Source: Pseudomonadota bacterium
GTDB lineage: Bacteria; Desulfobacterota; Desulfobacteria; Desulfobacterales; RPRI01
Direction of reading: 5' to 3'
DNA: 39,908 nucleotides
Assembly: GCA_018830925.1 (NCBI GenBank)
Contig: JAHJRK010000420.1
Span: 1 to 39,908 of the forward strand
Made by a program: the position numbers and the translations under genes. The notes under the pieces are model-generated. The model did not search any database. It had not been told where the DNA came from and saw only the letters and a list, made by a program, of their open reading frames with translations. This document shows, piece by piece, positions 23,929-31,252 of the stretch. Position 1 is the stretch's first letter; each line of letters begins with the position of its first letter.

Positions 23929-25455
23929 ATGGGAATCTATGATTATACAATCTATGACATGCTGAGCCGGAGCGCCATCAGCTTCAGGAAAAATCCGGCA
24001 TGGTTTGAAGCTGAAACGAATGAGACGTTTACCTTTTTGCAGCTTAAGAAAAAGGTCGATCGATTAGCCGCTGGTCTTCAGAGAAATGGCGTAAAAAAAG
24101 GTGATCGGATTGGAGTAATAGGCAAAAACAGTGTGGAGAGTTTTCTTGTATGCATTGCGGCGGCAGCCGTTGGAGCTATCGTGGCACCTTTGAACTGGAG
24201 GTTATCCGCTGGGGAAATCGGTTATAATTTGACTGATTGCGAACCAGTAATTCTATTTTCCGATAAAGAATTTCAGGAAACGATCGAAGGATTGAGGGAC
24301 AAACTTCCCTCGGTAAAAAAATACTTTGACCTTGGTCAGGAAAAAGGCAGTTTCTCTGAATTTGATGCGCTTATGGACAATCAGGGCAACTTTAACCGAC
24401 CTGAGACCCTTTCTTCTGATGATGGCTTTGTCATTATTTATACCGCTGCTGTCGCAGGCCAACCGAGGGGTGCTCTATTAAGTCATGTTAATGTTCTTCT
24501 CGCATGTTGGGGGTTTGCAGGCTATTTGAATTTGGGGTCGGCAGATGTCCATCTAAGCATTCTGCCTTTTTTTCATGTAGCAGGGCTATTTTCTTCCATG
24601 ATCGCCCTGCAAATAGGCGCCCTCAATGTTAACGTGAATCAGTACGAGACAGATGAGGCTGTGAAGCTGATTGAAAAGAAAAAGGTATCGGTTTTATTCG
24701 AGTTTTCGCCAATTCTTTCCCAAATCCTGGAGCAAAACGAAAAAACTGGGGGAGATCTCTCATCTCTTAAGGCCGTTGCTGGTCTAGATACTCCGGAGAC
24801 AATCGAAAAATATCAGAAAACCACCGAAGGGACCTTTTACTCGTTATATGGCCAGACAGAGGTTTCTGGATTTGTCACGTTGGGTCGGTATGACGAAAGG
24901 CCCGGTTCAGCAGGGAAGATGCTTCCATTCGTGGAATTGAGTCTTGTGGATGATTATGATCGCCAAGTCCCGTTAGGCCATACAGGCGAGATCGTCACTA
25001 GAGGTCCCATGATCTTTAAAAGTTACTGGAATCTACCGGAGGAAACTGAATACACCTTCAGGAACGGGTGGCATCATACCGGAGACCGGGGACGTTTTGA
25101 TGAGGATGGTTTCCTGTGGTATGCGGGCCGGAAGGCAGAAAAGGAGCTGATCAAGCCTGGAGGGGAGAATGTCTATCCTGCTGAAGTGGAAAAAGTGATA
25201 CTTGAACACCCTGCAATTGAAAAAACCGTGGTCTTCGGGGTCCCCGACTCCAAGTGGAAAGAAGGGATCAAAGCGGTTTGCCAGTTGAAGGAAAGGGAGA
25301 CACTTGAACCACAGGAGCTGATCGATTTTGTGGGGGAGAGGATCGCAAGGTACAAGAAACCCCAGTGCGTGGAATTCGTGGTCGATCTTCCACTCCTTGA
25401 GGATGGCTCGCCCGACAGGGCAAAGGTCAAGGAGCTGTACGGCGGGGAGCAATAG
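23929..25455 (+). CDS. AMP-binding (acyl-CoA ligase-like) protein with atypical motifs
   Basis: This 508-residue protein has the ANL fold: A3-equivalent loop at 171-181, LPFFHVAGLFSS, the A5 motif YGQTEVSG, and TGDRGRFDEDGFLWYAGR with the ribose-binding Asp. Two catalytic elements are altered. The P-loop YTSGTTGxPKG reads YTAAVAGQPRG, lacking the Ser/Thr cluster. The C-terminal catalytic Lys (GK) is replaced by S494 in LLEDGSPDRAK. It otherwise resembles CaiC/FadD13-like ligases of this length. It may be a slow or specialised ligase, or use the fold for another CoA chemistry. It is preceded by abfD2 and a remnant, so activation of a hydroxy acid for AbfD2 is a plausible role. Confidence 0.75.
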   Translation: MGIYDYTIYDMLSRSAISFRKNPAWFEAETNETFTFLQLKKKVDRLAAGLQRNGVKKGDRIGVIGKNSVESFLVCIAAAAVGAIVAPLNWRLSAGEIGYNLTDCEPVILFSDKEFQETIEGLRDKLPSVKKYFDLGQEKGSFSEFDALMDNQGNFNRPETLSSDDGFVIIYTAAVAGQPRGALLSHVNVLLACWGFAGYLNLGSADVHLSILPFFHVAGLFSSMIALQIGALNVNVNQYETDEAVKLIEKKKVSVLFEFSPILSQILEQNEKTGGDLSSLKAVAGLDTPETIEKYQKTTEGTFYSLYGQTEVSGFVTLGRYDERPGSAGKMLPFVELSLVDDYDRQVPLGHTGEIVTRGPMIFKSYWNLPEETEYTFRNGWHHTGDRGRFDEDGFLWYAGRKAEKELIKPGGENVYPAEVEKVILEHPAIEKTVVFGVPDSKWKEGIKAVCQLKERETLEPQELIDFVGERIARYKKPQCVEFVVDLPLLEDGSPDRAKVKELYGGEQ

Positions 25456-25469
25456 CGCAGGACTGAGAT

Positions 25470-25545
25470 CAATCGGGTAGGAGGCGGGGTCACCCCCGCC
25501 TTCCTCCCACACCACCGGACGTACGGTTCCGCTTCCGGCGGTTCA
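25470..25545 (-). mobile_element. Group II intron fragment (structured RNA region)
   Basis: On the minus strand the sequence reads like the segment of bacterial group II introns just before the maturase gene. It has a GAACCGTACGTCCGGTGGTG-like stem followed by a G/C-rich GGCGGGGGTGACCCCGCC hairpin and CTACCCGATT. The minus translation PYVRWCGRKAGVTPPPTRL is the familiar spurious peptide of this region. No maturase gene adjoins it; the fragment ends at the transposase remnant. Confidence 0.55.
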
Positions 25546-25878
25546 TTGAAGTACGGTTGCCCCGAGATCTTCAATACGGACCAAGGCAGCCAGTTCACCG
25601 CGGAAGCATTTACAGACGCTCTCCGTTCAAGAGACATTGCGATCAGCATGGACGGCAAGGGCCGTTGGATGGACAACGTCTTTATCGAGCGGCTGTGGAA
25701 AAGCGTCAAGTACGAAGATATTTACCTGAAGGCGTATGGTTCAATGGCGGAGGTGAAGAAAGGACTTGCCACCTATTTCATGTTCTACAACGAAAGACGA
25801 TGGCACCAAAACTTTGACAGGAAGACCCCGTCTATGATTTACTTCAGCACTCAACCGCAGAAACAGGCTGCGGCATGA
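25546..25878 (+). pseudogene. IS3-family transposase (OrfB), 3' part only
   Basis: The frame encodes about 110 residues of the rve integrase core. It includes the second Asp (FNTDQGSQFT), DNVFIERLWKSVKYEDIYL with the catalytic Glu, and the closing NERRWHQNFDRKTPSMIYF. The N-terminal part with the first catalytic Asp is absent, so it is not functional. The 5' end abuts the group II intron fragment, suggesting one element inserted into or recombined with the other. Downstream sequence to about 26040 probably contains the right end of the IS, but without a left end I cannot define the inverted repeat. Confidence 0.8.
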
Positions 25879-26060
25879 CCATAAACCAGGAGCACTTTAC
25901 CACTTATAAATCCCTGTTTCCTGTCCTAAGAACCCAAGCCACCTGCAGGCACCCCCTGAATTAGTCACCTCATATTTAGGTGAATAACTACGAAATGTCA
26001 AGAGCTATAAGTAGATTCTATGGCACCCGTTTTTGAGAATTTTCGGATTTTTCAACGAGC

Positions 26061-26210
26061 GATCCAGCCATTACAAGAGATTACTATGACGAACCCGCAA
26101 AGCACTGTAAAAAAAAGTTTGATCGATTTTTCCCGGGGGCCGGACAGGTCGGCGCCTTGATCAGAGACATCAAACCGGTGCGGGAGATCAGCGGAGAAAC
26201 GGTTTCTTAA
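26061..26210 (+). pseudogene. C-terminal tail of a second flavin oxidoreductase
   Basis: The frame ending at TAA 26208-26210 reads DPAITRDYYDEPAKHCKKKF, then GAGQVGALIRDIKPVREISG. This matches the end of NAD(P)H-dependent flavin oxidoreductases of the nitronate monooxygenase/FabK group (GQVxGLIxDIxxVxEI), and parallels GQVAGLIGDVPAAAEVINDI in the intact gene just downstream. The bulk of the gene is missing, presumably removed by the insertion events at 25.5-26.0 kb. The 25879-26060 interval holds no gene. Confidence 0.55.
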
Positions 26211-26231
26211 AAACAAATTAGGAGGTAGGAG

Positions 26232-27239
26232 ATGGCAAAGAGTCGCATATGTGAACTGGTGGGGATCCGTTATCCCATCATTCAGGCGCCGATGAACTGG
26301 GTGAGCGGTGCCGGTCTGGCTGCAGCGGTATCGAACGCAGGCGGGTTGGGCACCCTGGGTCCGAATGCGGGTGCCGATTCGATTACGGCGGATGTGGAGC
26401 TCACGGGGGAACGATTGCGGGAACAGATCAAGAAGGTGAAGAGCCTGACCCGGGCCCCATTTGCCGTAAACGTGCCCATTGGGGTCGGGGATGCCATGAA
26501 GTATTCGAAAAAGTGCGTGGAAGTGGTCATCGAGGAGGCCGTCCCCGTCGTGATCACATCGGTGGGCGGACCCAATGTGTACACCAAGACGCTCCAGAGT
26601 GCAGGGATCAAGGTCTTTCATGCCGTTTCCACGCCGAAACACGCGAAGAAGTCCGAGGCGGTTGGCGTAGACGCCGTTGTCTGCGAGGGGTTTGAAGCAG
26701 GTGGCCACAAAGGGTTCACGGAGCTGACGACCATGGTTTTGACCCCCATGGTGGCCGATGCCGTCAAGATTCCCGTCATCACAGGCGGGGGCATATGCGA
26801 TGGACGGGGGGTCTTGGCCGCCCTGGCCCTGGGGGCCGACGCCGTCTATCTGGGGACGCGCTTCATGGTCACGCAGGAATCGGAGAGCCACCAGAACGTA
26901 AAAGAGGCCATTGTCCGGGCGGAGGATGTGTGCACCGTGTCGGTACCGAAGGATTTCATGCTGGCGCGAGACCTGAGCAATACGTTTACCCGGGAGTACC
27001 TGGAGATGAGGAGATCGGGGACATCGGCTGAAGCCTTGAGTGTGTTTCTGGCCGATCATTCCCAATATCCCGGCCAGCATTTGGGTGACGCAGACAACGC
27101 CGAGATATGCTGCGGCCAGGTGGCCGGGTTGATTGGTGATGTGCCGGCGGCGGCGGAGGTCATCAACGACATCATCAAAAACCTCTTCTCGGTCCTGGAG
27201 GAAGTGAAACAAAAGCTGGCGGATTTTCAGTGTCGGTAG
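26232..27239 (+). CDS. NAD(P)H-dependent flavin oxidoreductase (nitronate monooxygenase / FabK family)
   Basis: This 335-residue FMN TIM-barrel enzyme is preceded by TAGGAGGTAGGAG. Signature parts are YPIIQAPMNWVSGAGLAAAV at the start, FEAGGHKGF with the family's active-site His (H159), and VITGGGICDGRGVLAALALG followed by GADAVYLGTRFM, which binds the FMN phosphate. Family members act as nitronate monooxygenases, enoyl-ACP reductase II, or 2-enoyl/propionate-related oxidoreductases in anaerobes; sequence alone does not decide. In an anaerobe with CoA metabolism nearby, an enoyl or quinone reductase role seems likelier than nitronate oxidation. The gene is bracketed by remnants and is G/C-richer than the 17-21 kb genes. 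Confidence 0.85.
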   Translation: MAKSRICELVGIRYPIIQAPMNWVSGAGLAAAVSNAGGLGTLGPNAGADSITADVELTGERLREQIKKVKSLTRAPFAVNVPIGVGDAMKYSKKCVEVVIEEAVPVVITSVGGPNVYTKTLQSAGIKVFHAVSTPKHAKKSEAVGVDAVVCEGFEAGGHKGFTELTTMVLTPMVADAVKIPVITGGGICDGRGVLAALALGADAVYLGTRFMVTQESESHQNVKEAIVRAEDVCTVSVPKDFMLARDLSNTFTREYLEMRRSGTSAEALSVFLADHSQYPGQHLGDADNAEICCGQVAGLIGDVPAAAEVINDIIKNLFSVLEEVKQKLADFQCR

Positions 27240-27294
27240 ACAGGGGGGATCAACAATTGCAGAAGCGTTGCGAGTAGATCCACGGTATTGATAT

Positions 27295-27630
27295 CGCAAC
27301 ATCCAAAACGGAACCTATCGTGCCAAACCCTCCAAGCGAATCTATGTACCAAAGCCGGACGGCAAACAAAGACCAATCGGGATAGCAGCATTGGAAGACA
27401 AGATAGCCGAACTGGCCGTGGTGACCGTACTGAACCAGATATATGAAGAAGACTGGGATTCAGCTACGGATTCCGACCAGGGAAAAGCCAGCATAGGGCT
27501 TTGGACGCAATCTATATAGGGATCACCAAACGCAAGGTGAACTGGGTGCTGGAAGTGGACATCCGAAGTTTTTTTGACAACCTTGATCACGGATGGCTGC
27601 TTAAATTTCTGGAGCACCACATATCACGGC
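27295..27630 (+). pseudogene. Group II intron reverse transcriptase/maturase remnant
   Basis: The first frame carries KRIYVPKPDGKQRPIGIAAL, then EDKIAELAVVTVLNQIYEED, the RT0-RT1 region of bacterial group II intron proteins. A small deletion near 27450 shifts the frame. In the next frame GFSYGFRPGKSQHRALDAIY and VNWVLEVDIRSFFDNLDHGW continue RT2-RT3, the latter with the first catalytic Asp. The YADD motif and maturase domain are missing. It is therefore a frameshifted, truncated remnant, oriented opposite to the intron fragment at 25.5 kb. Confidence 0.8.
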
Positions 27631-27640
27631 TTTTGTCCAG

Positions 27641-28007
27641 TGAATGATCGCAAGAAAGATGTATCTCTTGGAGTAGGCCGCTTGTTGAGTATGCCTCCAA
27701 TAGATTATATATAATGTTATATTAAATTGTTATGCAGTTGAATTTAGTAAAACATTAAGACCGCTGACGTTAGTTAATTTTTCATTTAAGATTAAGTTCG
27801 CATTTAAAGTGCGATTTGGTCAACAGCCCGGTTGGAGTTAATCATTAAAGAATTAGCACAATTTGAAGCTGATTATAATAATGTATAATTTTCAGCGATC
27901 GCATCTTTCTATATGTCAAAAATCAGAAAGACCATCAAATGGATAATATATTTGCAGCTGTTGATCAAATAATAATCGGCCGCGAATACTCCCCAAAAGG
28001 AGTTTTT
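27641..28007. other. AT-rich intergenic region
   Basis: The 367 bases before the MBL gene are strongly A/T-rich and carry no convincing gene. A frame opens at 27939 but lacks a ribosome binding site until ATG 28008. ACGTTAGTT occurs near 27767, similar to the tetR-upstream dyad half-site, without an obvious partner arm. Confidence 0.5.
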
Positions 28008-28982
28008 ATGCTTAAGGAAATATTTCCCAATCTGTTTCAAGTTAAAATTCCGTTACCGGAAAGCCCACTTAGATATTTGAATTCATATGTTATTAAAGGT
28101 GGTGACAGAAATCTAGTGATCGATACCGGATTCAATCACCCGAAGTGTCTCAAGGCTATGCAGGCCAGTCTGGAAGAACTCCATGTCGATCTGAATCATA
28201 CCGATTTTTTTATTACCCATCTGCACGCAGATCATTTTGGTCTAGTTGGTAGGCTTGTTGCAGAAACCGGTATTATTTATTTCAACCGGCCGGATAAGGA
28301 ACTGCTCCAATCCTGGGAGGGGTTTGAGCCTATGATTGAATACGCCGGGAAAAACGGTTTTCCCGGAAACGAATTAAGAACCGCTCTTCACCAGCATCCT
28401 GGCTTTAAAAATGGTTCGGACTGGACGCCGGAACTGAGCATTATAAACGATGGGGACATGTTCAATATTGACGACTACCATTTTGCCTGCGTACAAACGC
28501 CCGGCCATACCATGGGACATATCTGTCTGTATGAACCTGACCGGAAAATTCTTATTGCAGGGGATCATCTTCTGATCGATATTACGCCCTATATTCAGTG
28601 CTGGTCCGACGATGAAAATCCGCTAAAGAATTATCTATCCAGCTTGGACAAGGTCTATGAGCTGGAAGTGAAAACAGTTCTGCCCGGACACCGTCGAATC
28701 TTTAGTGATCATCGACAGAGAATTGACGAATTAAAACAGCATCACGCAATCAGAGCGGAGGAATCCTTGGACATCCTGAAGGAGGGACCTCTGACCGCCT
28801 TTGAAGTGGCATCCAGAATGACTTGGGGCATCCGGTGCAATTCCTGGGAAGAGTTTCCGGTTGCGCAACGCTGGTTTGCCACTGGCGAGGCGATTTCTCA
28901 CCTGCGTTTTCTTGTAGAAGAGGGTAAGATCTGCCGACTTAAAAATGGAAATATTACGGTCTATGCGCTGATAAAACATTGA
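28008..28982 (+). CDS. Metallo-beta-lactamase-fold hydrolase (glyoxalase II-like)
   Basis: This 324-residue protein starts at ATG 28008, six bases after AAAAGGAG; an upstream in-frame ATG at 27939 is less likely. The metal-binding motif is HLHADH (H71, H73, D75, H76). It is followed by PGHTMGHICLY, the bridging Asp in LIAGDHLL and the last His in VLPGHRR, so a binuclear Zn or Fe site is complete. The C-terminal 80 residues (ILKEGPLTAFEVASRM to the end) look like the winged-helix extension found in this MBL subgroup. Such enzymes hydrolyse thioesters, including glutathione or CoA derivatives, so a thioesterase role is possible. It appears monocistronic, with a hairpin after the stop. Confidence 0.88.
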   Translation: MLKEIFPNLFQVKIPLPESPLRYLNSYVIKGGDRNLVIDTGFNHPKCLKAMQASLEELHVDLNHTDFFITHLHADHFGLVGRLVAETGIIYFNRPDKELLQSWEGFEPMIEYAGKNGFPGNELRTALHQHPGFKNGSDWTPELSIINDGDMFNIDDYHFACVQTPGHTMGHICLYEPDRKILIAGDHLLIDITPYIQCWSDDENPLKNYLSSLDKVYELEVKTVLPGHRRIFSDHRQRIDELKQHHAIRAEESLDILKEGPLTAFEVASRMTWGIRCNSWEEFPVAQRWFATGEAISHLRFLVEEGKICRLKNGNITVYALIKH

Positions 28983-28999
28983 TGTCTGTTTGGTTTTCG

Positions 29000-29031
29000 G
29001 GTAAAGGCATCGGTTATCCGATGCCTTTACC
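29000..29031. terminator. Perfect 14-bp hairpin after the MBL gene
   Basis: GGTAAAGGCATCGG, loop TTAT and CCGATGCCTTTACC form a perfect stem, 18 bases after the MBL stop. No U-tract follows on either strand, so it may be a Rho-aided terminator or an mRNA-stabilising hairpin. Confidence 0.55.
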
Positions 29032-29513
29032 ACAGAGTACCTTTCTTGATGGTTGAACTCAAGATATTCCACCGATGTTGACGATGGCTCCCTCCAGCTC
29101 TCAAATAGCAGGAGACATCTGGAAGGTGGAAAGCTGAAAAACAGATAGCATTGACTCACATACAGTTGCAGTTTATAGTAACATTTATCATTGAGGCAAT
29201 GGGAATGGGAATTATAATTGTCGTTGATCACTGGGGTGAGAGAAAAGGCGCAAGGAGGCTGAAAAAGCTCATCGCAGATATCAAGCACAGCTACATCTAC
29301 TGAACATAGAAAAAAGATCAGTACTTTCCCGGTTGCATCAACGGGAGTTTCATCCTTGTTGATGTAGTCGAATGTCATCTTCAAGGATAGCAACTCTATT
29401 ATATAACATCTTTCCGATGAAGTCGTGGTACTCATATTTTAACCTGGCTCCAATTTGGCAGACATTATTTCTTATCAATAAATTGAAACGATGTCTATGA
29501 ATTACAAGTATGC
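29032..29513. other. Intergenic region without recognised gene
   Basis: This lies between the MBL hairpin and the convergent gamma-carbonic-anhydrase gene. Minus-strand frames are open over part of it (to about 29435), but show no domain and overlap the MBL coding region antisense. I see no repeat or RNA gene here. Confidence 0.45.
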
Positions 29514-30038
29514 CTATAATCCTTCTGCCTTGTATTTTCTGGATAATCTGGCATACACCTTGTGCGCCTCTTTTATCCACCATTGTTGATCAGGTGAAGG
29601 CGATCCTTTGATTTTGCCAGGTACGCCGACTACAAATGAATTGTCGGGAATCTTCATCCCCTGACGGACTAAGCAGTTGGCTCCTATAATGCACTTGCTA
29701 CCAATTGTAACATCATGTAGGATTGTTGCATTCATTCCGATAAGAACGTCATCTCCAACGCTAGTACAATTTAAAACAGCGCCGTGACCGATATGGACTC
29801 TATTGCCTATAAACACATCTCCTATTACAGTCGACGGTGTGCCCGAATGGATAACACAATTATCTTCAATGGCTGTATTATTGCCAATTGTGATTTTTCC
29901 AAAATCCCCTCTGATCACAGCACCTGGCCACACACTGGAGTTCTGCCCAATTTCAACATCTCCAACGATGTAAGCAGCTTCACTCACGAACGCCGATTTT
30001 GCGATATTCGGGGTCTTACTATTAAATTTTCTTATCAC
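29514..30038 (-). CDS. Gamma-class carbonic anhydrase-like hexapeptide-repeat protein
   Basis: This 174-residue protein is read on the minus strand from GTG 30038, with GAAGAGG upstream; the frame also opens at TTG 30071 without a clear ribosome site. It forms a left-handed beta-helix of [LIV]-G-x4 repeats (VGDVEIGQNSSVWPGAVIRG, then ITIGNNTAIEDNCVIHSG). Candidate metal ligands are His in CVIHSG and two in RVHIGHGAV, the gamma-CA pattern. The end (VGVPGKIKG, then helices) is typical of the YrdA/PaaY group. Whether it is an active anhydrase or a CoA-thioester-related PaaY-like protein is not decidable. It stands alone, convergent with the MBL gene. Confidence 0.85.
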   Translation of the reverse strand: MIRKFNSKTPNIAKSAFVSEAAYIVGDVEIGQNSSVWPGAVIRGDFGKITIGNNTAIEDNCVIHSGTPSTVIGDVFIGNRVHIGHGAVLNCTSVGDDVLIGMNATILHDVTIGSKCIIGANCLVRQGMKIPDNSFVVGVPGKIKGSPSPDQQWWIKEAHKVYARLSRKYKAEGL

Positions 30039-30063
30039 TTGCAACCTCTTCAATAATAATAGT

Positions 30064-30153
30064 TTATCCAAGCTTTTTATCTAAAGCATTCTGAACTTCC
30101 CTCTTATATAATTTTAGAAATTGAAGTCTTGCATTTTCATCGAGGTTGACGAT
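30064..30153 (-). other. Short coding-like remnant, NLDENARLQ peptide
   Basis: On the minus strand a short frame reads IVNLDENARLQFLKLYKREV, then QNALDKKLG and stop at 30064. A matching segment (IINLDKKARLQ) recurs at about 30945-30980 minus. The DNA identity (TTGAAGTCTTGC...TCGAG-TTGA-GATTT) spans about 34 bases with about six mismatches. I read them as eroded tails of the same unknown gene family on either side of the DUF2442/DUF4160 pair. Confidence 0.4.
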
Positions 30154-30194
30154 TTACTGACTTCAGGAAGCTTCAATAAAAAAACCGCATTAAG

Positions 30195-30241
30195 ATTTTT
30201 CAAGATCGACAAACCACTGGAATCGCTGTCTCCTCCTACAA
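30195..30241. repeat. Dispersed 47-bp repeat, copy 2
   Basis: This matches 1238-1284. The surrounding 30072-30453 interval is otherwise non-coding. It includes TTTATCCTGAACGAAGTGAA near 30389, a sequence commonly seen in intergenic repeats of these genomes. The minus strand over the repeat stays open for about 48 codons (GGDSDSSGLSILKNL). Confidence 0.6.
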
Positions 30242-30453
30242 AATAGTAGCTTTCGGGTTGAAATTGAAGTAAGGATTATCACTTGAAATCTTCAAAGATT
30301 CCTCTTGCTACGGGCGGTGCAGTTACGGACTTCCGGGCATGGACAGTTCATGCCCCTCATCCCGCTCCTTCTACTCCGCCCAGAGTTTATCCTGAACGAA
30401 GTGAAGGACCTTTCCCCTCAGAAAACCATAAAAAAAGCGGTTGAAGCCGGAGT

Positions 30454-30729
30454 TCAGCCGGGCGCTTGTGCATCGGCTGCAACGTCTTGGCAGCCTATTT
30501 TTTCGTATAATGTCTCAGGGGCTACATCGGCGCCATTCGGCCAGGAGATTGTTCCGCCTTCTATCGTTGCCTTTTGGAAAAAGACCGTGTCTCGCAGCGG
30601 TTCAAAAACAGGGCCTTTCCCGACATACCCTGAGAAGTCTATGTCACCACTCTTCCCATCGTCGAATACAACACGATAGACAAACCCTCCCCTATATTCT
30701 ATTTTTATCACGTCGTTCATATTCCACAT
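30454..30729 (-). CDS. DUF2442 domain protein
   Basis: This 91-residue protein is read on the minus strand from ATG 30729, with GAGGTGAATT before it. The core [20 protein letters not shown], then [20 protein letters not shown] and [16 protein letters not shown], is the DUF2442 pattern. These small proteins are usually encoded next to DUF4160 genes in pairs regarded as toxin-antitoxin-like. The last 15 residues ([11 protein letters not shown]) look non-homologous and may reflect read-through into repeat sequence. It sits eight bases downstream of the DUF4160 fragment. Confidence 0.75.
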   Translation of the reverse strand: MWNMNDVIKIEYRGGFVYRVVFDDGKSGDIDFSGYVGKGPVFEPLRDTVFFQKATIEGGTISWPNGADVAPETLYEKIGCQDVAADAQAPG

Positions 30730-30737
30730 AATTCACC

Positions 30738-30887
30738 TCACTCCAAAGGAGCTATTTTCTTTACTTCCTTACCTGCTCTTGCCAGCTCCCAATCTTCTTC
30801 AAGTTCGTTAAGGCGGATGTCTATCCACTCCCTGACGAGTCTCGTTGCTGTTTTTGAATTCAGATTTCCCTTCAAATCATTATTCAC
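30738..30887 (-). pseudogene. DUF4160 protein, 3' fragment
   Basis: A 49-codon minus-strand frame from GTG 30887 reads LNSKTATRLVREWIDIRLNE, then LEEDWELARAGKEVKKIAPLE. This is the second half of DUF4160 proteins (typically about 80-90 residues, ending EDWELA...KKIxPLE). The N-terminal half with the HFHAxY-type motif is missing; a stop lies nine codons upstream. It precedes the DUF2442 gene in the usual order, so the pair was once complete and is now broken on the DUF4160 side. Confidence 0.65.
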
Positions 30888-31252
30888 TACAGAATCAGTA
30901 GTGACATATCATAATTTTCGAGGAAATAAAATCAATAATTACGCGTTGAAGTCTTGCCTTTTTGTCGAGATTGATGATTTGTGGAGGAAGCTATATGTAT
31001 AGCAGGACGTTCTCTATGTCCCCGCTCTTATTTGCAGGTTGATCATTTTTATCAATTTTAATATGAATGCAAACCTATGATAATGGTTTAACTTGTTTAA
31101 ATAAAACTACTTTTCCGGCCAGGCGATAAAATTGTTAGAAGCTTGTCCGGGATTGTGATAAGATAATAATATATTTGATTTAATCGATTAATAAGATTAT
31201 TAAAGAACATATCGTTTTTAATATTGAAAATATATGTCCGAAGGAAATATCA
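30888..31252. other. AT-rich intergenic region before the LptA-like gene
   Basis: The 365 bases contain the second copy of the NLDxxARLQ remnant (30946-30979, minus-strand coding-like) and, from about 31050, very A/T-rich sequence. The latter probably contains the promoter of the 31253 gene. No gene is recognised. Confidence 0.45.

Noticed and set aside
26052-27302. 416-codon open frame on the minus strand over the flavin oxidoreductase
   Set aside because: It is antisense to a clear FMN enzyme. Its translation is rich in His/Arg/Gly with no domain, and it is the expected by-product of G/C-rich third positions.
28731-29435. 234-codon minus-strand frame
   Set aside because: It overlaps the MBL gene end antisense, has no recognisable domain and no ribosome binding site. 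The non-overlapping part shows no coding signature.
30305-30731. Plus-strand frames of 96-124 codons
   Set aside because: They are antisense to the DUF2442 gene, which has a clear domain and ribosome binding site.
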